Origin: Sphaerosporella brunnea
Lineage: Eukaryota; Ascomycota; Pezizomycetes; Pezizales; Pyronemataceae
Assembly: GCA_008704415.1 (NCBI GenBank)
Contig: VXIS01000034.1
Coordinates: forward strand, 177,285 to 241,284
Length of the DNA: 64,000 nucleotides
Direction of reading: 5' to 3'
Part shown: positions 54,929 through 64,000 of the stretch, one piece after another
Layout of the letters: each line of letters opens with the position of its first letter
Numbering within the stretch: position 1 is the first letter of the stretch
Notes under the pieces: model-generated
The model's input: only the letters and a program-made list of their open reading frames with translations
Databases searched by the model: none
Told to the model about the DNA's origin: nothing
Position numbers and translations under genes: made by a program

Positions 54929-57340
54929 GACAGCGTGTTTTTTGAAGCGTCGGTCTATGATAAGTCACGCTGTCGAGTAGGCATGCATAAATCTGTGAAC
55001 GGTTGCAGCAAAGCGCTTTGACGAAGGACTGCGAGATTCGCCAGCCGTACTCGATCACCGCTGGCCCGCGGGCTTCGTCAGGCAGGTTAGGCTCCTTCCC
55101 CATGCAAAGAGAGGTGGTCTCGGCACCCAGAATTCAGGGAAAAAGGTTTCGTTGAAGAGAGGACCTTGGAGTTATAGAGAGCGACGAAATGAAAAGATGT
55201 CCTTACCAAGTGTAAAGAAACCGCAACCAAGCACATATGGTCGCAATGCCCCTATATCTGATACTAGATCAGACATGCCTGATAGTGATAGCGATGATTA
55301 CGCAGACTGCATAGGTTGCATGCGGTTGGTTTGCTGTCCAACAATTCCGCTCCACGGTACATCTCTTTCCTAACATCAACAATTTCAGCCCAGATGCTCG
55401 TGGTGTAGTTGGGGGGACGCTCCCATACGAAACCAGTCCTGAGCGTGGAAGGTTGACAGTTCAACTCACGGTGAAATCGGTAGGTTCATCGGCCGGTTAC
55501 CCGACTTCCCGTGGGGTTACAAGCCCAGCAAGCTTGGGGATTGAGACAGCGTAGAGGCTCCGTTACTTACCCGGAAGGCCCTCGGAGCGCTGGTTGATCT
55601 TTTGTAACTTCCGATTCATAAGTTTTAGGCGTTCTCTGAAGTGAAGCATACGACATGCGCCTTGACGTTTCTGCTGTTGCGAATCTTTATGATTGTGTGG
55701 ACACGGGCGCACCATCGGAATTAGGTAACTACACGCTCATAAATGATAGCCATTACGGGGGGCATCACTCTTGACCCGAGTCGACAATTCTAACGCCCTC
55801 GGCAGATGCGTTATTACGATGTTTATGAATGTGCAGCTGGTGGTTCTTGCAATGCTGAATATGAGATGGATTCACAGACAGAGTGTCGCCGAAGTTAAAG
55901 ATTCAGTTTCCCCAAATTTTCCTAAATTAACGGCTAGTGCGCCTGCTACAATGCTACTAAGCTGAGGTACTGGAACAAGGATGGTCCAACCGTGAAAAGC
56001 GGAATATGCGTGACACTTCGAACGAGTGCTGCACAGTGGAGCTCCAAAAACCAAAAGGTCCAAGGGTTTGAGTTTAAGCTGCCCCTGAAGTAGGCTATAA
56101 ACGCCACGCGTCCCACCTTTCCCCCTTCCGCATTCCTATAGGTTTACATCGCCACGGGTCGGCATTGCCAAACGCCGAAGCCTCCGACGGATCCCATCAA
56201 CACTTCCGATGCAGAGAGCTTTCTCTCGTATCCCGAACCGAACAAGAAAATAGCCAACATCGTATGGTCCCATCGCCTTCTTGAACTCGAGATCGTGCTA
56301 ACATGCACAGCAACTGCCGCGTTTTCAATTGAAAACTAGTTGGCCGAGGGCGTTGCAGCCACCACCACCTTCCATACTGCAGCAGGGGAGGGCCTAGTGC
56401 CCGATGATCCTCGCTGCAGGTGCGGGTTTGCAACTGCCGTTGGTGGTCGACCCAAACAATTGGACTGAATGCCGAGTCACGAGAGGTAAGGCTGTCCCTT
56501 CGCCAGCTGCACATCAAACTTTAGAGCAATGATGGAGCTAACGTTGCAGAGAATACCCGCAAGCAACCCACATGGTGGGCGGTGGCTATCAACGCCACTG
56601 CCACGCGGGTTTAGTTTCATACGAATGCATCGCGACCCCGCCTGGAGCTCAGCCTGCTGGAGCCCCCCCCCCCCCCCGATTGATCTCGGATATGAATTAA
56701 TCTTCGAGGGGGGGGGGGGGGGTCGTGAATCAGGTGATGATGGTCGTCCTTTACGAACGCCAGAAGGGAATGTTGGGAGCTGTACAGGCGGTTGGCGGCT
56801 AGGTTAGGAGGGAGGTGGATTGCGATATAATGGCAACCACAGAAATCATGGGGATGAGGTTGCAATATACATGTAACATTTATGTTGTGCCTCTGAAAAC
56901 GAGTTCGTTCTGGTTATCGTAATAAAGTGACTTCCTCAAGTGACAAAATATCATCCTCACCGTCAAATCTTTCCCAGCCTGTTTACCTCGGATGTACTGC
57001 GCTATGGAATTGAGTCCTGTCAATGCACTATGTGGGATGCATACAAAGTGAACTGAGGTGGACTACAGACACCGGGTAAAACGCTGCCATGACAGACAAT
57101 CTTGCGATAGCAGCGCTCATACATTTGTATGTCTAGCATGACGAACAGTCTTCGATAAAAGAATAACCAGATAGGAGCGTGTGAAGACCGAAAGAGCGAG
57201 AGAGTGAACGTGGTTCTGAGAGCTATGTGTGTGCATAGCGCGCTCTAGCCCAGCCAGGACAATGGGAGTATAGATGCTTACATACATGGCTGTCTCCACC
57301 AGGGACACCAGACAAACACCCGTAGGCTACAACCATCTCT
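54929..57340. other. No supported gene; opposed poly-C and poly-G tracts
   Basis: A poly-C run at about 56666-56679 and a poly-G run at about 56711-56723 form a possible long hairpin around GATTGATCTCGGATATG. Open frames are short. Confidence 0.4.
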
Positions 57341-57423
57341 ACCGGAGTGCTTCCACAGTGTGAACGCACGTTTGTGTCTTCCGAATTCGACTCGCCCGTC
57401 CTCCTTTCACCTGCCATATACAA

Positions 57424-57777
57424 TTGGGTGCCCGCTCCGACGCAGGAGACCATCCCTTTTCATTCGGACGCCGCCCTCCAGTCTCACCCGCCGCAGACTG
57501 TCCCGCTATCTCTCTATTTCTATCCGCTTTTCTACCGAATACCTTCAACATCCTGCTTCATGGGAGCGTTGGTGATGCTGATAAATCCACGCCATTGCCA
57601 GACTATGAGGCACCCAAGTGCATTAACAGTTCTGGCGCTTCTGACGGAACCAGAATCGTGACAGACTCCTCAGCCATCGTGGCAAGCTCTTTCCATCGAC
57701 GGTCTGCTCGCTTGGGTACCCAGAACGTGACAACTTCCTTTATGTCCAGAGTCGTTTGTCGAATCCCTCTGGAATAG
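57424..57777 (+). pseudogene. Open frame of 117 codons, unknown
   Basis: From about 57510 it reads like protein (FNILLHGSVGDADKSTPLPD, then NSSGASDGTRIVTDSSAIVA) to a stop at 57777. The frame has an ATG at 57424 but the first 30 residues are Pro/Arg-rich and less convincing. No domain recognised. Confidence 0.3.
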
Positions 57778-58591
57778 GTCGATGGCATCATAGTTTGCAA
57801 TGACCCGTTGTGCACGGCGCTTCCGTAGGTAGAGCAGCGCTGGATGTTCTTTGCTTATCAACAGGGTCTGCATTGGCGATTGACCGCCCTTCGCACTTGA
57901 TCGCTGTTGTCGAGGAAGCTTGGGCTGGGTTTGTTCCCTTCACAGGTGCTCTTGGTTATTGTGTGGCTCTTCGTCCGCAGGGTGAACATCGGAGTGTGGG
58001 ACAGCACTGGCGCGATTCGGTCGGGACAGGAAGCCAGAGCTACCGCTGAGTCTCTCGAACGGTGGGCTGCTTGCTTGCAAGGGGTAAAGCATGCAGAAAA
58101 TTTCGGGGACGACTCTGTAAAGATCGCCTGATGTCGAGTGATCATTTGTGTAGACCCTGACGGACCATAAATTTCACAGTCCACACCCTTATGTCGCCAT
58201 AAAGTCGGTCACTGTCCATCCACATACCATGACTGTATTGGGCGGTCGTTTTACTCCCAGCGGCTACTCTTGGCTGATCATTTTTCCCTTGCTGGACTGC
58301 AGCTGCAACAAAGCAAGTGAAAGAAAAGCTTCCAGTCATTAGAAAGCAACGACCTATCACCAAATACCCGCAGATTTGAGTGTTTCCAACTTCTCGCCAA
58401 TTAGGGATCATTTCGAGGCCACTTGTCACTATAGGCCGCTCGTCTGATTGCGATCCGGTAGTGGAGACACTGCAATCGATGCAGATTCAACATTCAGAAA
58501 TCCGTGACATGCGGCTCAAGCGATAGCAAGTGAATCGCACCAAGGACAACAAGTGCATCCCCGAGCGATTTGTGGTGTTTCAGGTTCAAAT
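57778..58591. other. Possible exon remnants, no gene defined
   Basis: Two plus-strand frames overlap at 57810-58131 (RPSHLIAVVEEAWAGFVPFT; GQEARATAESLERWAACLQG). No splice pair joins them clearly. Confidence 0.3.
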
Positions 58592-58614
58592 TCGCTTCCT
58601 GTAATCACGTGAGG
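58592..58614 (+). promoter_or_regulatory. Shared promoter module
   Basis: TTCAAATTCGCTT, 8 nt, CACGTGAGG, then a C/A-rich leader with TTTTCACCTTCAACAG (compare TTTTCCACCTTCACAG near 50016). Confidence 0.65.
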
Positions 58615-58791
58615 ACTACCAAAACAACATTGCCACAGCTCAACACACCCTGTCCACTTCCTTCTTTCTACACACTACCCCACGGTACCTAATATCAAGG
58701 TTTTCACCTTCAACAGGCGCCCGCGCCCAAATCTCATCAGGTTTTCCTCCACACAGTTCTCAGCGAAGACACCCAGCATTGCAACAGCCAA

Positions 58792-58835
58792 GGCGGATCT
58801 CGTCACGGGCCGCGCGACCCGTGGCGAGATCCGCC
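58792..58835. repeat. Long GC-rich hairpin
   Basis: 18-bp arms with one mismatch (58792-58809 and 58818-58835) beginning GGCGGATCTCG; 8-nt loop CCGCGCGA. It lies inside the first readable exon. Confidence 0.85.
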
Positions 58836-59057
58836 GAACCCATGGTGGTCGTATCTACCAGAACAGCCACCCCCAGGCGCAGAACCAGCTCCTGCACCAG
58901 ACCAGCGGGACGCATCCTTCCACCAAGAACCGCGCAGGAGAGGGGTCACAGTTTATCGCGGGTGAGATTCCTTGAGCTAACCAACTGCTGATGAGGCTAA
59001 TTACATACAGCATATCCTACGACTGGCGACATGCCAACAACGGCATTGCTGGAAACG

Positions 59058-59117
59058 CCCCACACCTGCACCTGGCGAGGGCGTCGAGCCCGATGACTGT
59101 TACTCACAGGTGTGGGG
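59058..59117. repeat. Hairpin, 11-bp arms
   Basis: CCCCACACCTG (59058-59068) and CAGGTGTGGGG (59107-59117), perfect; 38-nt loop. Confidence 0.75.
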
Positions 59118-59865
59118 CTGCAACTGCGCTACCAGCGGGCGCTCTCAGCTGCGCCCTTTGATGGCTGGTCTAGGATTAGAGCTGTCGAGGTCGCCGAAGC
59201 GTACCAGGCCCGGCTTTGGGTACAGCCGGGCCGGCACCAGGGTTCGGCAATTCTGAACTCTCATTGGCCTGTATGTTGATCTCTTCGACCCTGACAATTG
59301 CCCCTCCATCCTGCCTCACGGCAAGATAACCTATCATTGCGAACTGTGCAGGGTCTAACATCATACAGAGTGCCGACAACCCGAACCATACGAATGGCAA
59401 CACGATGACCATCTGTGGTCAGATGAGGAGGCACATGATATGAAGAAACCGGCTCTCCAATCGTGGAGGTAAGCTTCATCATCGGCGCTATTGAAGTTGC
59501 AGCTAACGTAAAGCAGTCTCCTCAACTCCACGGCAAGCCGGTTAGGGAGTGAGCCCAATGATCCTTGCGCTTAGCTGGGGGGATATAACTGCCCCCCATG
59601 TGGGTGCGTCGACCCGAACGAATGGGTAGAGCCTCCGCGGATATTATGGTACGCAGAAGAGCGTGGTTCGCCACGAAACCCTCATGAAGTATGGCCGACT
59701 CGGCCCTGTGGCCCTTTATTCGCAGGCGGAGACTCTGCTTGTCCTGCTCCTGCACATGATGCGCCTCAACTGGGACTACGACCTGAGGCTCAAGCTTACG
59801 AAGCGCGCAATAATGATGGAAGCTGGGGCCCGCAGGCCATGGTTGCGCTTATGTCTTGTCTTTGA

Positions 59866-60181
59866 TCTGTTGTCTCCTTGCTTTTTTAATACAAACATTG
59901 TTTGTTCATTTGGACGTTGACGGGAGCAACGTGATTGTTAGTTGTGGAGGGTGGGGATGACCGGACTCAGATTTTGTTTTCTTTTTTTTTTCCTTCCCAG
60001 ATAGTATCTGGCAATCAATACGCAATGTTAATGCCAGGCTGTATGCATCCAAAATATGTGTTTCTTCTAATATAGCTGCGATATCGAGCGCGGGTAGTGT
60101 TTTTGATTTGTGTGCACCTCTCACTATCATTCCCCATCGATTGGAGTGTAAGACACATGAATTTTGAATATTAGATTAAAG
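59866..60181. other. 3' flank; nothing recognised
   Basis: T-rich runs near 59880 and 59975; no open frame of interest. Confidence 0.4.
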
Positions 60182-60427
60182 TACCGCATAAACTCCGAAA
60201 AAAGAGACTCAATGGCGCTGATGGAACAGTCGAAAATTGTGTGAGCTGTGGTTGAAATCGTTTAATTCATACCGGGAGCCCAGCGAAATTCACCACTATT
60301 TGCCATTGACACCGTGTTTTTTTGGAAAGAGGAGGTTCGGGCGCCGGGGGCCACATCCACACCTCACGCATTTTTCCACTGTTCTATTCACTGCGTCAGG
60401 TCTCTTGTTTCTGGGTTGAAGTAATAC
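60182..60427. mobile_element. Diverged copy of the 61552 MITE
   Basis: Starts TACCGCATAAACTCCGAAAA and aligns with 61552-61865 along its length (ACCGGGAGCC block; right end GGTCTCTTGTTTCTGGGTTG). It is shorter and the right terminal repeat is degraded. Confidence 0.55.
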
Positions 60428-60763
60428 ATCAGTGGAAAATAAAAGATGAATTGCGTAATTCGCCCATTCCATTCATTGCAGACAGTTTCCTAGACGCCAA
60501 AGAAAATACCAATCCTGCCATTTTTTTTTTAAAAGCAACCCAGGAACACCGACCTGCTGAATACCGTATCGCCAGTCCATATTGACCATGAAGCAAAAAT
60601 AACACAACTAGCCAGTACCGGGCAAGTATAAACTCCAAACCGCCCGCAGCTATAACTCAGGCTTTCGTAGCAATTCTCTTTGCCGGTCTGTGGCCTTATT
60701 ACTCTTAAGGATGTTGAGAATCTCCTGCATTTCCGCCTTATGTGGGGACTTGTTTCGGGAGTA

Positions 60764-60882
60764 CGCAGTTGACCCATGAGATAGAATCAATCAGAGGGCG
60801 GACAGGATAAGGGTGGAGATGAGTAGGGTGTCTGTCATGATTGCTCGCGGTCGATACAGACAATAAACCGGATTTCAAACAA
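60764..60882 (+). repeat. Dispersed 3' module, copy f
   Basis: CGCAGTTGACCCATGAGATA, GAATCAATCAGAGGGCGGAC, AGGATA, GTCTGTCATGATTGC, ACAGACAATAAACCGG. This is the longest copy. Confidence 0.6.
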
Positions 60883-60998
60883 AAAATGGGGGGACTTGTC
60901 ATCGCGTTCATCGAAATGCTTCTTGATCTGAGAAACGAGCAGCTTGATGGACACGTTAGCTGCCGACAGTAAAAACCAAGTATGTACTAATCACTTAC

Positions 60999-61437
60999 TG
61001 AGCCACTGCCACCAAGGCCAAGTGCAACAAGGACCCCAAGCTGCCACTTCATCGTCCTGATTTTGCCTTCGACTTCAGCGATTTTCAGGTAGATTCCAGA
61101 GATATTGTCAATAAAGCTTAGCTTCCCACATCCTACCTTAGAAATCTGCCTGAATTATCTTCGACACGGTAGTGACAATCACTCGCCGAGGACCCCAGAA
61201 AACGTGATCTGGTCATTCGGTTTGACTGCGTACAGCAAGTAGGCTTGCTTTGATCATCGAAACGGCCTCCACTGGTTTCTTTCCCACGCTGAGGCTCACA
61301 GCATTCCTCTGAACGGTCGGTAACGAACTTCCTGTGCTGCTGAAAGAACCGGTTGGTGTTCACCCGAACAGAAGGAACCAAACGGCCTTCGCCACCACAA
61401 ATCCACCCTTGACGAATTGTTCGATGACAGCCGACAT
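60999..61437 (-). pseudogene. Possible small membrane-anchored protein gene, unclear structure
   Basis: From ATG 61437 the minus strand reads MSAVIEQFVKGGFVVAKAVW to a stop after 25 codons (donor-like GTGAAC near). Further along, KLSFIDNISGIYLKIAEVEG and KIRTMKWQLGVLVALGLGGS lead to a GTAAGT donor at 60998. The second part looks like a short coiled coil followed by a membrane segment. The frame between the two parts is not open. Confidence 0.25.
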
Positions 61438-61551
61438 TTTGCTTGAATTCGTTGAAGTCGTGGTGTCGATACTGAGCTCCCGGGGGTCTCTCGAACAGTG
61501 GTGCTGAACGGTGGGGTTGAAGAAGCTCTCAACTACATGCAGGATACCATA

Positions 61552-61865
61552 TACCGCATAAACTCGCAAAAAAGAGCCTGGACGGCGCAAAAAGAGTAGT
61601 AGGAAAAGGCTGGGTAAAGAATAGTAGAGGTGCGGGTGAAATTCGTGAGGTGTGGAACGACGTGCACCGGGAGCCGAGTGAAAATTTAGTGCCCGAGTGT
61701 TGCGGCGCCGTTGCCGCTCACGGTCGCGCGTTTCGAGCTGCCGGTTGACCTACACACCGCTTGATTAAATCTGTGGACTAGGCGGTATATCCCACCCCCA
61801 CCGCACGCCTTTACGTGCTATCCTTTTCGCGCCGTCCAGGTTCTTGTTGGCGAGTTTATGCGGTA
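61552..61865. mobile_element. MITE with ~41-bp terminal inverted repeats, TA target
   Basis: Left end TACCGCATAAACTCGCAAAA, right end the complement (TTGGCGAGTTTATGCGGTA); about 41 bp match with a few changes on each side. The outermost TA on each side is taken as the target duplication, so the element proper is 61554-61863. No coding capacity. Confidence 0.8.
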
Positions 61866-62518
61866 GGCGGGAGCGATCCAATGAGCGGAATATCGCCACC
61901 TGGAAGGCAGAACACCGCAGCGGCTATCGTCCAAAGAGTGGTATTTCACTGCCGGGAGCTTGATGAGAGTCTAACGCCTTTATTTGGATGATGAAAGCCT
62001 GGCTTTGTCACATCCCCATGGACGCATCCAGATCTATTTGCCCGAGAGTCAGCGCTCCTGGCCTGAGAACTTTTTAAGCGATGGTCGAAACACACTTCAG
62101 AAATCATGAGGAGCACTCGCAATAGCATCCTAAGCGACAATCTAGGGCTTTGGTCCACACAAAGGTCACGTGGGTAGGCGGCTCGCCTATAAATACCACA
62201 CAATCCATCCATTCCCCTCTTCACTTCGTACCCACACCACCACGGTTTATTTCAACGTCTCGGTGCCATCTGGCACCACATATGCATTCCGCGCAGCGCA
62301 TTTTGCCTGCAAATGCCTCCAGGGAGCGATCACCCAACAATGCCGCTCACAGTCGCCACTCAGAATGGCAGCAATGGTAAGCCTGATCACCTTCGCCTAA
62401 TAACAGTGGACCTAATGTGGAATAGCGGCTGCAACAGCTCACGCGACCGCAGCCCCCCTCGGCCCACCTCAAAAGCACAAGCCTCGAAAGGCACCACACT
62501 CGGGTAGGTACCAGTTCT
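61866..62518. other. E-box and TATA-like sequence, no gene defined
   Basis: GGTCACGTGGG at about 62164 is followed by GCCTATAAATACCACACAAT and a C/A-rich leader, like the 46.7-kb unit. A small frame (MPLTVATQNGSN, 62340) lies downstream; its apparent intron would be only about 30 bp, so it is not called. Confidence 0.35.
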
Positions 62519-63030
62519 TGTAACCTTTTCGTGAGCTTATAAGATCCGCTATTTCACAGATGCAAATAAACTCAGAACCGTTTGTGTATCTGACTTGATA
62601 AATACCAAGAGAATACTCGCACTCAGGTCACTGATCAACTCAGTATTTATTGATGATAGTCGATACAATCTGGGCTGCTCGAAAGGCCGTATCGAAAGAA
62701 GAGAAAAGAATGAATGTAGGAAAAGCTCGTAGCTTTTATAGCCAACGATGCTGAGTACATCATGTGATAACAATCTGGTGGCAAATTCGAAACTAAGGAA
62801 AGAATGGTCTAGAAGACCTGCAAGTCTGCCTTGTGGAAACTAGAAGATTCCAAAGTGACGTAGCATCGAAGGGGCTAGAAAGTGCTAGAAACATGGTGAT
62901 AAAACATAGTAAAGAAAGTAATGGAAACTCGTAGAATGCTGTTATCATACCATCGTTACTGCCTTATAGTTTTATATCTTAGTAAGGAAATACGTAAGAA
63001 AGAAACCATAGTAAGTGTAATAATCTTACA
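62519..63030 (-). mobile_element. 3' LTR of a Ty3/gypsy chromovirus
   Basis: 512 bp with ends TGTAA/TTACA. On the element's strand it follows directly a polypurine tract AAGGGGAAG (63031-63039). It matches the solo LTR at 47790-49311. Confidence 0.9.
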
Positions 63031-63045
63031 CTTCCCCTTAAAAAA
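63031..63045 (-). other. Polypurine tract
   Basis: On the minus strand TTTTTTAAGGGGAAG ends exactly at the LTR start; this is the primer site for plus-strand DNA synthesis in LTR retrotransposons. Confidence 0.85.
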
Positions 63046-63057
63046 CAGTTGAAACAG

Positions 63058-64000
63058 TTACTCACGTAAATCAAAAACGGAAGAAGCAATAGATGACATA
63101 GGAGAAGAACAGAAAGAATCATCAGAAGGAAAGAAAAAATCGGGAGGAAGAGTGACTGCGGTGGAGGTGTAGTCCTGGGTCCTCTTCGAAAGGAATTCCT
63201 GGATGGAATCTGCGCCAGTGTTGCGTACATTCTCATCAGGTTCCCAAGAGTTGTTTTCAGGTCCATAATTCTCCCAAGAGATATACCAGTAATCGATACC
63301 GTTAATCTTCTTGTGGTCGAGAATCTCCTTGATGTTGTAGAGAGTGTGGTCGTCTTCTTCTTCGTCATCGTAGCTGGAGGGAGGAGGCGGAATTGTCTTG
63401 TCTGAAATTCGCTGGAAGAGCTTGAGTTTGTCCTGGGCGAAGATGGGATAAACACGCTTGTTCTTGGGGAGTTCAAGTGTGCAGTTGCCTGTATCCTCAT
63501 CGACTTTTGTGATCCTGTAGGGCCCTTCCCAAACTTCCATAAGCTTCCTAACCTTGCCCTTCCCTCGAGAACGTCTCTTGTAAAACACCCATTGTCCAAC
63601 CTGAAGTTGAACCTTAGGATTCCTACGCTTGGCAGCAATGCTTGCCTGGCGGTGACGTGCTGCCAGCAATGCATCTCGAGCCACAGCATTGTTGATCTTT
63701 TGCTGCTCGAGGTACTCATTGACTGCAGGGACATTCGAATCGAATTCAACTGGTAAAATGCGAGGGATATGACCAAATTGAACTTCGTGAGGGGTACGCT
63801 TGATGGTGGTGGAAGGAGAGTGGTTGAAGGCGTGCTCAACACGCCAGAGGTGACGAGACCAGTCTGCCTGTTTGTTGTTGGTGAAAATCCGAAGCATTTG
63901 AGCGATGGTACGGTTGGCCCGCTCCACTTGTCCATTCGTGTTTTGATGGAAAGCGGTGGCCATGAGGAGGTCGGTACCAATCTGCTTGTGGAGTCCTTGC
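63058..64000 (-). CDS. Chromovirus Pol C-terminal part: integrase end and chromodomain (partial)
   Basis: Runs off the window. The frame continues upstream of the internal ATG at 63963 (GLHKQIGTDLLMATAFHQNT), so that ATG is not the start. NGQVERANRT holds the third acidic residue of the integrase DDE core. LMEVWEGPYRITKVDEDTGN is the GPY/F module. The chromodomain is IKEILDHKKINGIDYWYISW, ENYGPENNSWEPDENV. The tail is Ser/Asp/Pro-rich and ends at TAA 63058. Chromodomains steer integration towards marked chromatin. The frame is intact here, so the element may be young. The stop lies only about 27 bp from the LTR. Confidence 0.95.
   Translation of the reverse strand, partial: QGLHKQIGTDLLMATAFHQNTNGQVERANRTIAQMLRIFTNNKQADWSRHLWRVEHAFNHSPSTTIKRTPHEVQFGHIPRILPVEFDSNVPAVNEYLEQQKINNAVARDALLAARHRQASIAAKRRNPKVQLQVGQWVFYKRRSRGKGKVRKLMEVWEGPYRITKVDEDTGNCTLELPKNKRVYPIFAQDKLKLFQRISDKTIPPPPSSYDDEEEDDHTLYNIKEILDHKKINGIDYWYISWENYGPENNSWEPDENVRNTGADSIQEFLSKRTQDYTSTAVTLPPDFFFPSDDSFCSSPMSSIASSVFDLRE

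Larger units (their letters stand above)
58690..59865 (+). pseudogene. Pro/Trp/Cys-rich family gene, several exons, one stop in frame
   Basis: Introns: about 58968-59011 (GTGAGA, GAGGCTAATT, CATACAG) and about 59472-59516 (GTAAGC, GCAGCTAAC, AAGCAG); a further one may run from GTATGT (59270) to CATACAG (59367). Readable exons include NPWWSYLPEQPPPGAEPAPA, then RRRGVTVYRG joined to ISYDWRHANNGIAGNAPHLH. Later come PEPYEWQHDDHLWSDEEAHD joined to SLLNSTASRLGSEPNDPCA, and after one TAG (59574-59576) LGGYNCPPCGCVDPNEW to LMSCL at 59865. The order fits one decayed gene, or alternative splicing around the stop. GC-rich exons are open in several frames, so the reading is tentative. No known domain. 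Confidence 0.4.

Noticed and set aside
59176..59412. Minus-strand open frame with a hydrophobic start (MVIVLPFVWFGLSALCM)
   Set aside because: Strong plus-strand intron signals (GTAAGC, GCTAAC, AAGCAG at 59472-59516) and plus-strand exons favour the other strand. The minus frame is probably a shadow.
62340..62513. Small spliced gene starting MPLTVATQNGSN
   Set aside because: The required intron would be about 30 bp, shorter than any convincing intron in the window.
62979..63980. 333-codon minus-strand frame overlapping the chromovirus integrase
   Set aside because: It reads as Ser/Arg/Leu-rich noise and runs through the polypurine tract into the LTR; the neighbouring frame has the integrase and chromodomain motifs.

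Overview
The window looks like a repeat-rich, gene-poor stretch of a filamentous fungus, probably an ascomycete. The evidence is short introns (about 45-75 bp) with GTAAGT-type donors and CTAAC/CTGAC-type branch sites, pyrimidine-rich leaders before start codons, a Ty3/gypsy chromovirus, and a DNA transposon whose genes resemble fungal Harbinger-type ones. No rRNA, tRNA, CRISPR array or bacterial-type operon was found. Everything here was read by eye, so exon borders outside the best genes are provisional.

Ordinary genes are few. TFIIA gamma (1979-2548, +) is the only gene identified with confidence from its sequence. A multi-pass membrane protein with TLC-like features lies at 13254-14090 (-). 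Two small unknown genes start head to head at 15268 (-) and 15642 (+). A coiled-coil protein in three exons is at 26165-26962 (+). Weaker candidates are at 28966-29493 (-), 32492-32938 (-) and 44869-45505 (+).

Transposable elements: the right end holds the C-terminal part of a chromovirus polyprotein (63058-64000, -) with its polypurine tract and 3' LTR (62519-63030). A second LTR copy is solo (47790-49311), flanked by the 5-bp duplication GCCGG, and is itself split by a 1033-bp DNA transposon (47809-48841). That transposon has 28-bp perfect terminal inverted repeats, an AT duplication, and remnants of a SANT/Myb-like gene and a DDE transposase. A third, decayed LTR lies at 52348-52799. Small TA-flanked inverted-repeat elements lie at 40892-41065 and 61552-61865, with a relic at 60182-60427.

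The most unusual material is not explained by these classes. (1) Five copies of a 75-bp two-hairpin element lie between fragments of a decayed short-chain dehydrogenase gene (35.1-37.1 kb); the terminal stem is kept while its bases change. (2) A scattered set of small Pro/Gly/Trp-rich gene remnants is associated with a shared promoter module (TCGCTT, 8 nt, CACGTG), a shared 3' module ending near GCAGACAATAAA, and long GC-rich hairpins in or beside the exons. (3) An exon-like segment is duplicated head to head as 58-bp arms (33401-33569). (4) Two near-identical introns sit 131 bp apart (7684-7868). (5) A nine-copy tandem array of about 150 bp units lies at 50741-52165. Between 17 and 24.4 kb there are further tandem duplications and a dispersed family with a conserved palindrome. 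Poly-G/poly-C tracts are very frequent throughout.
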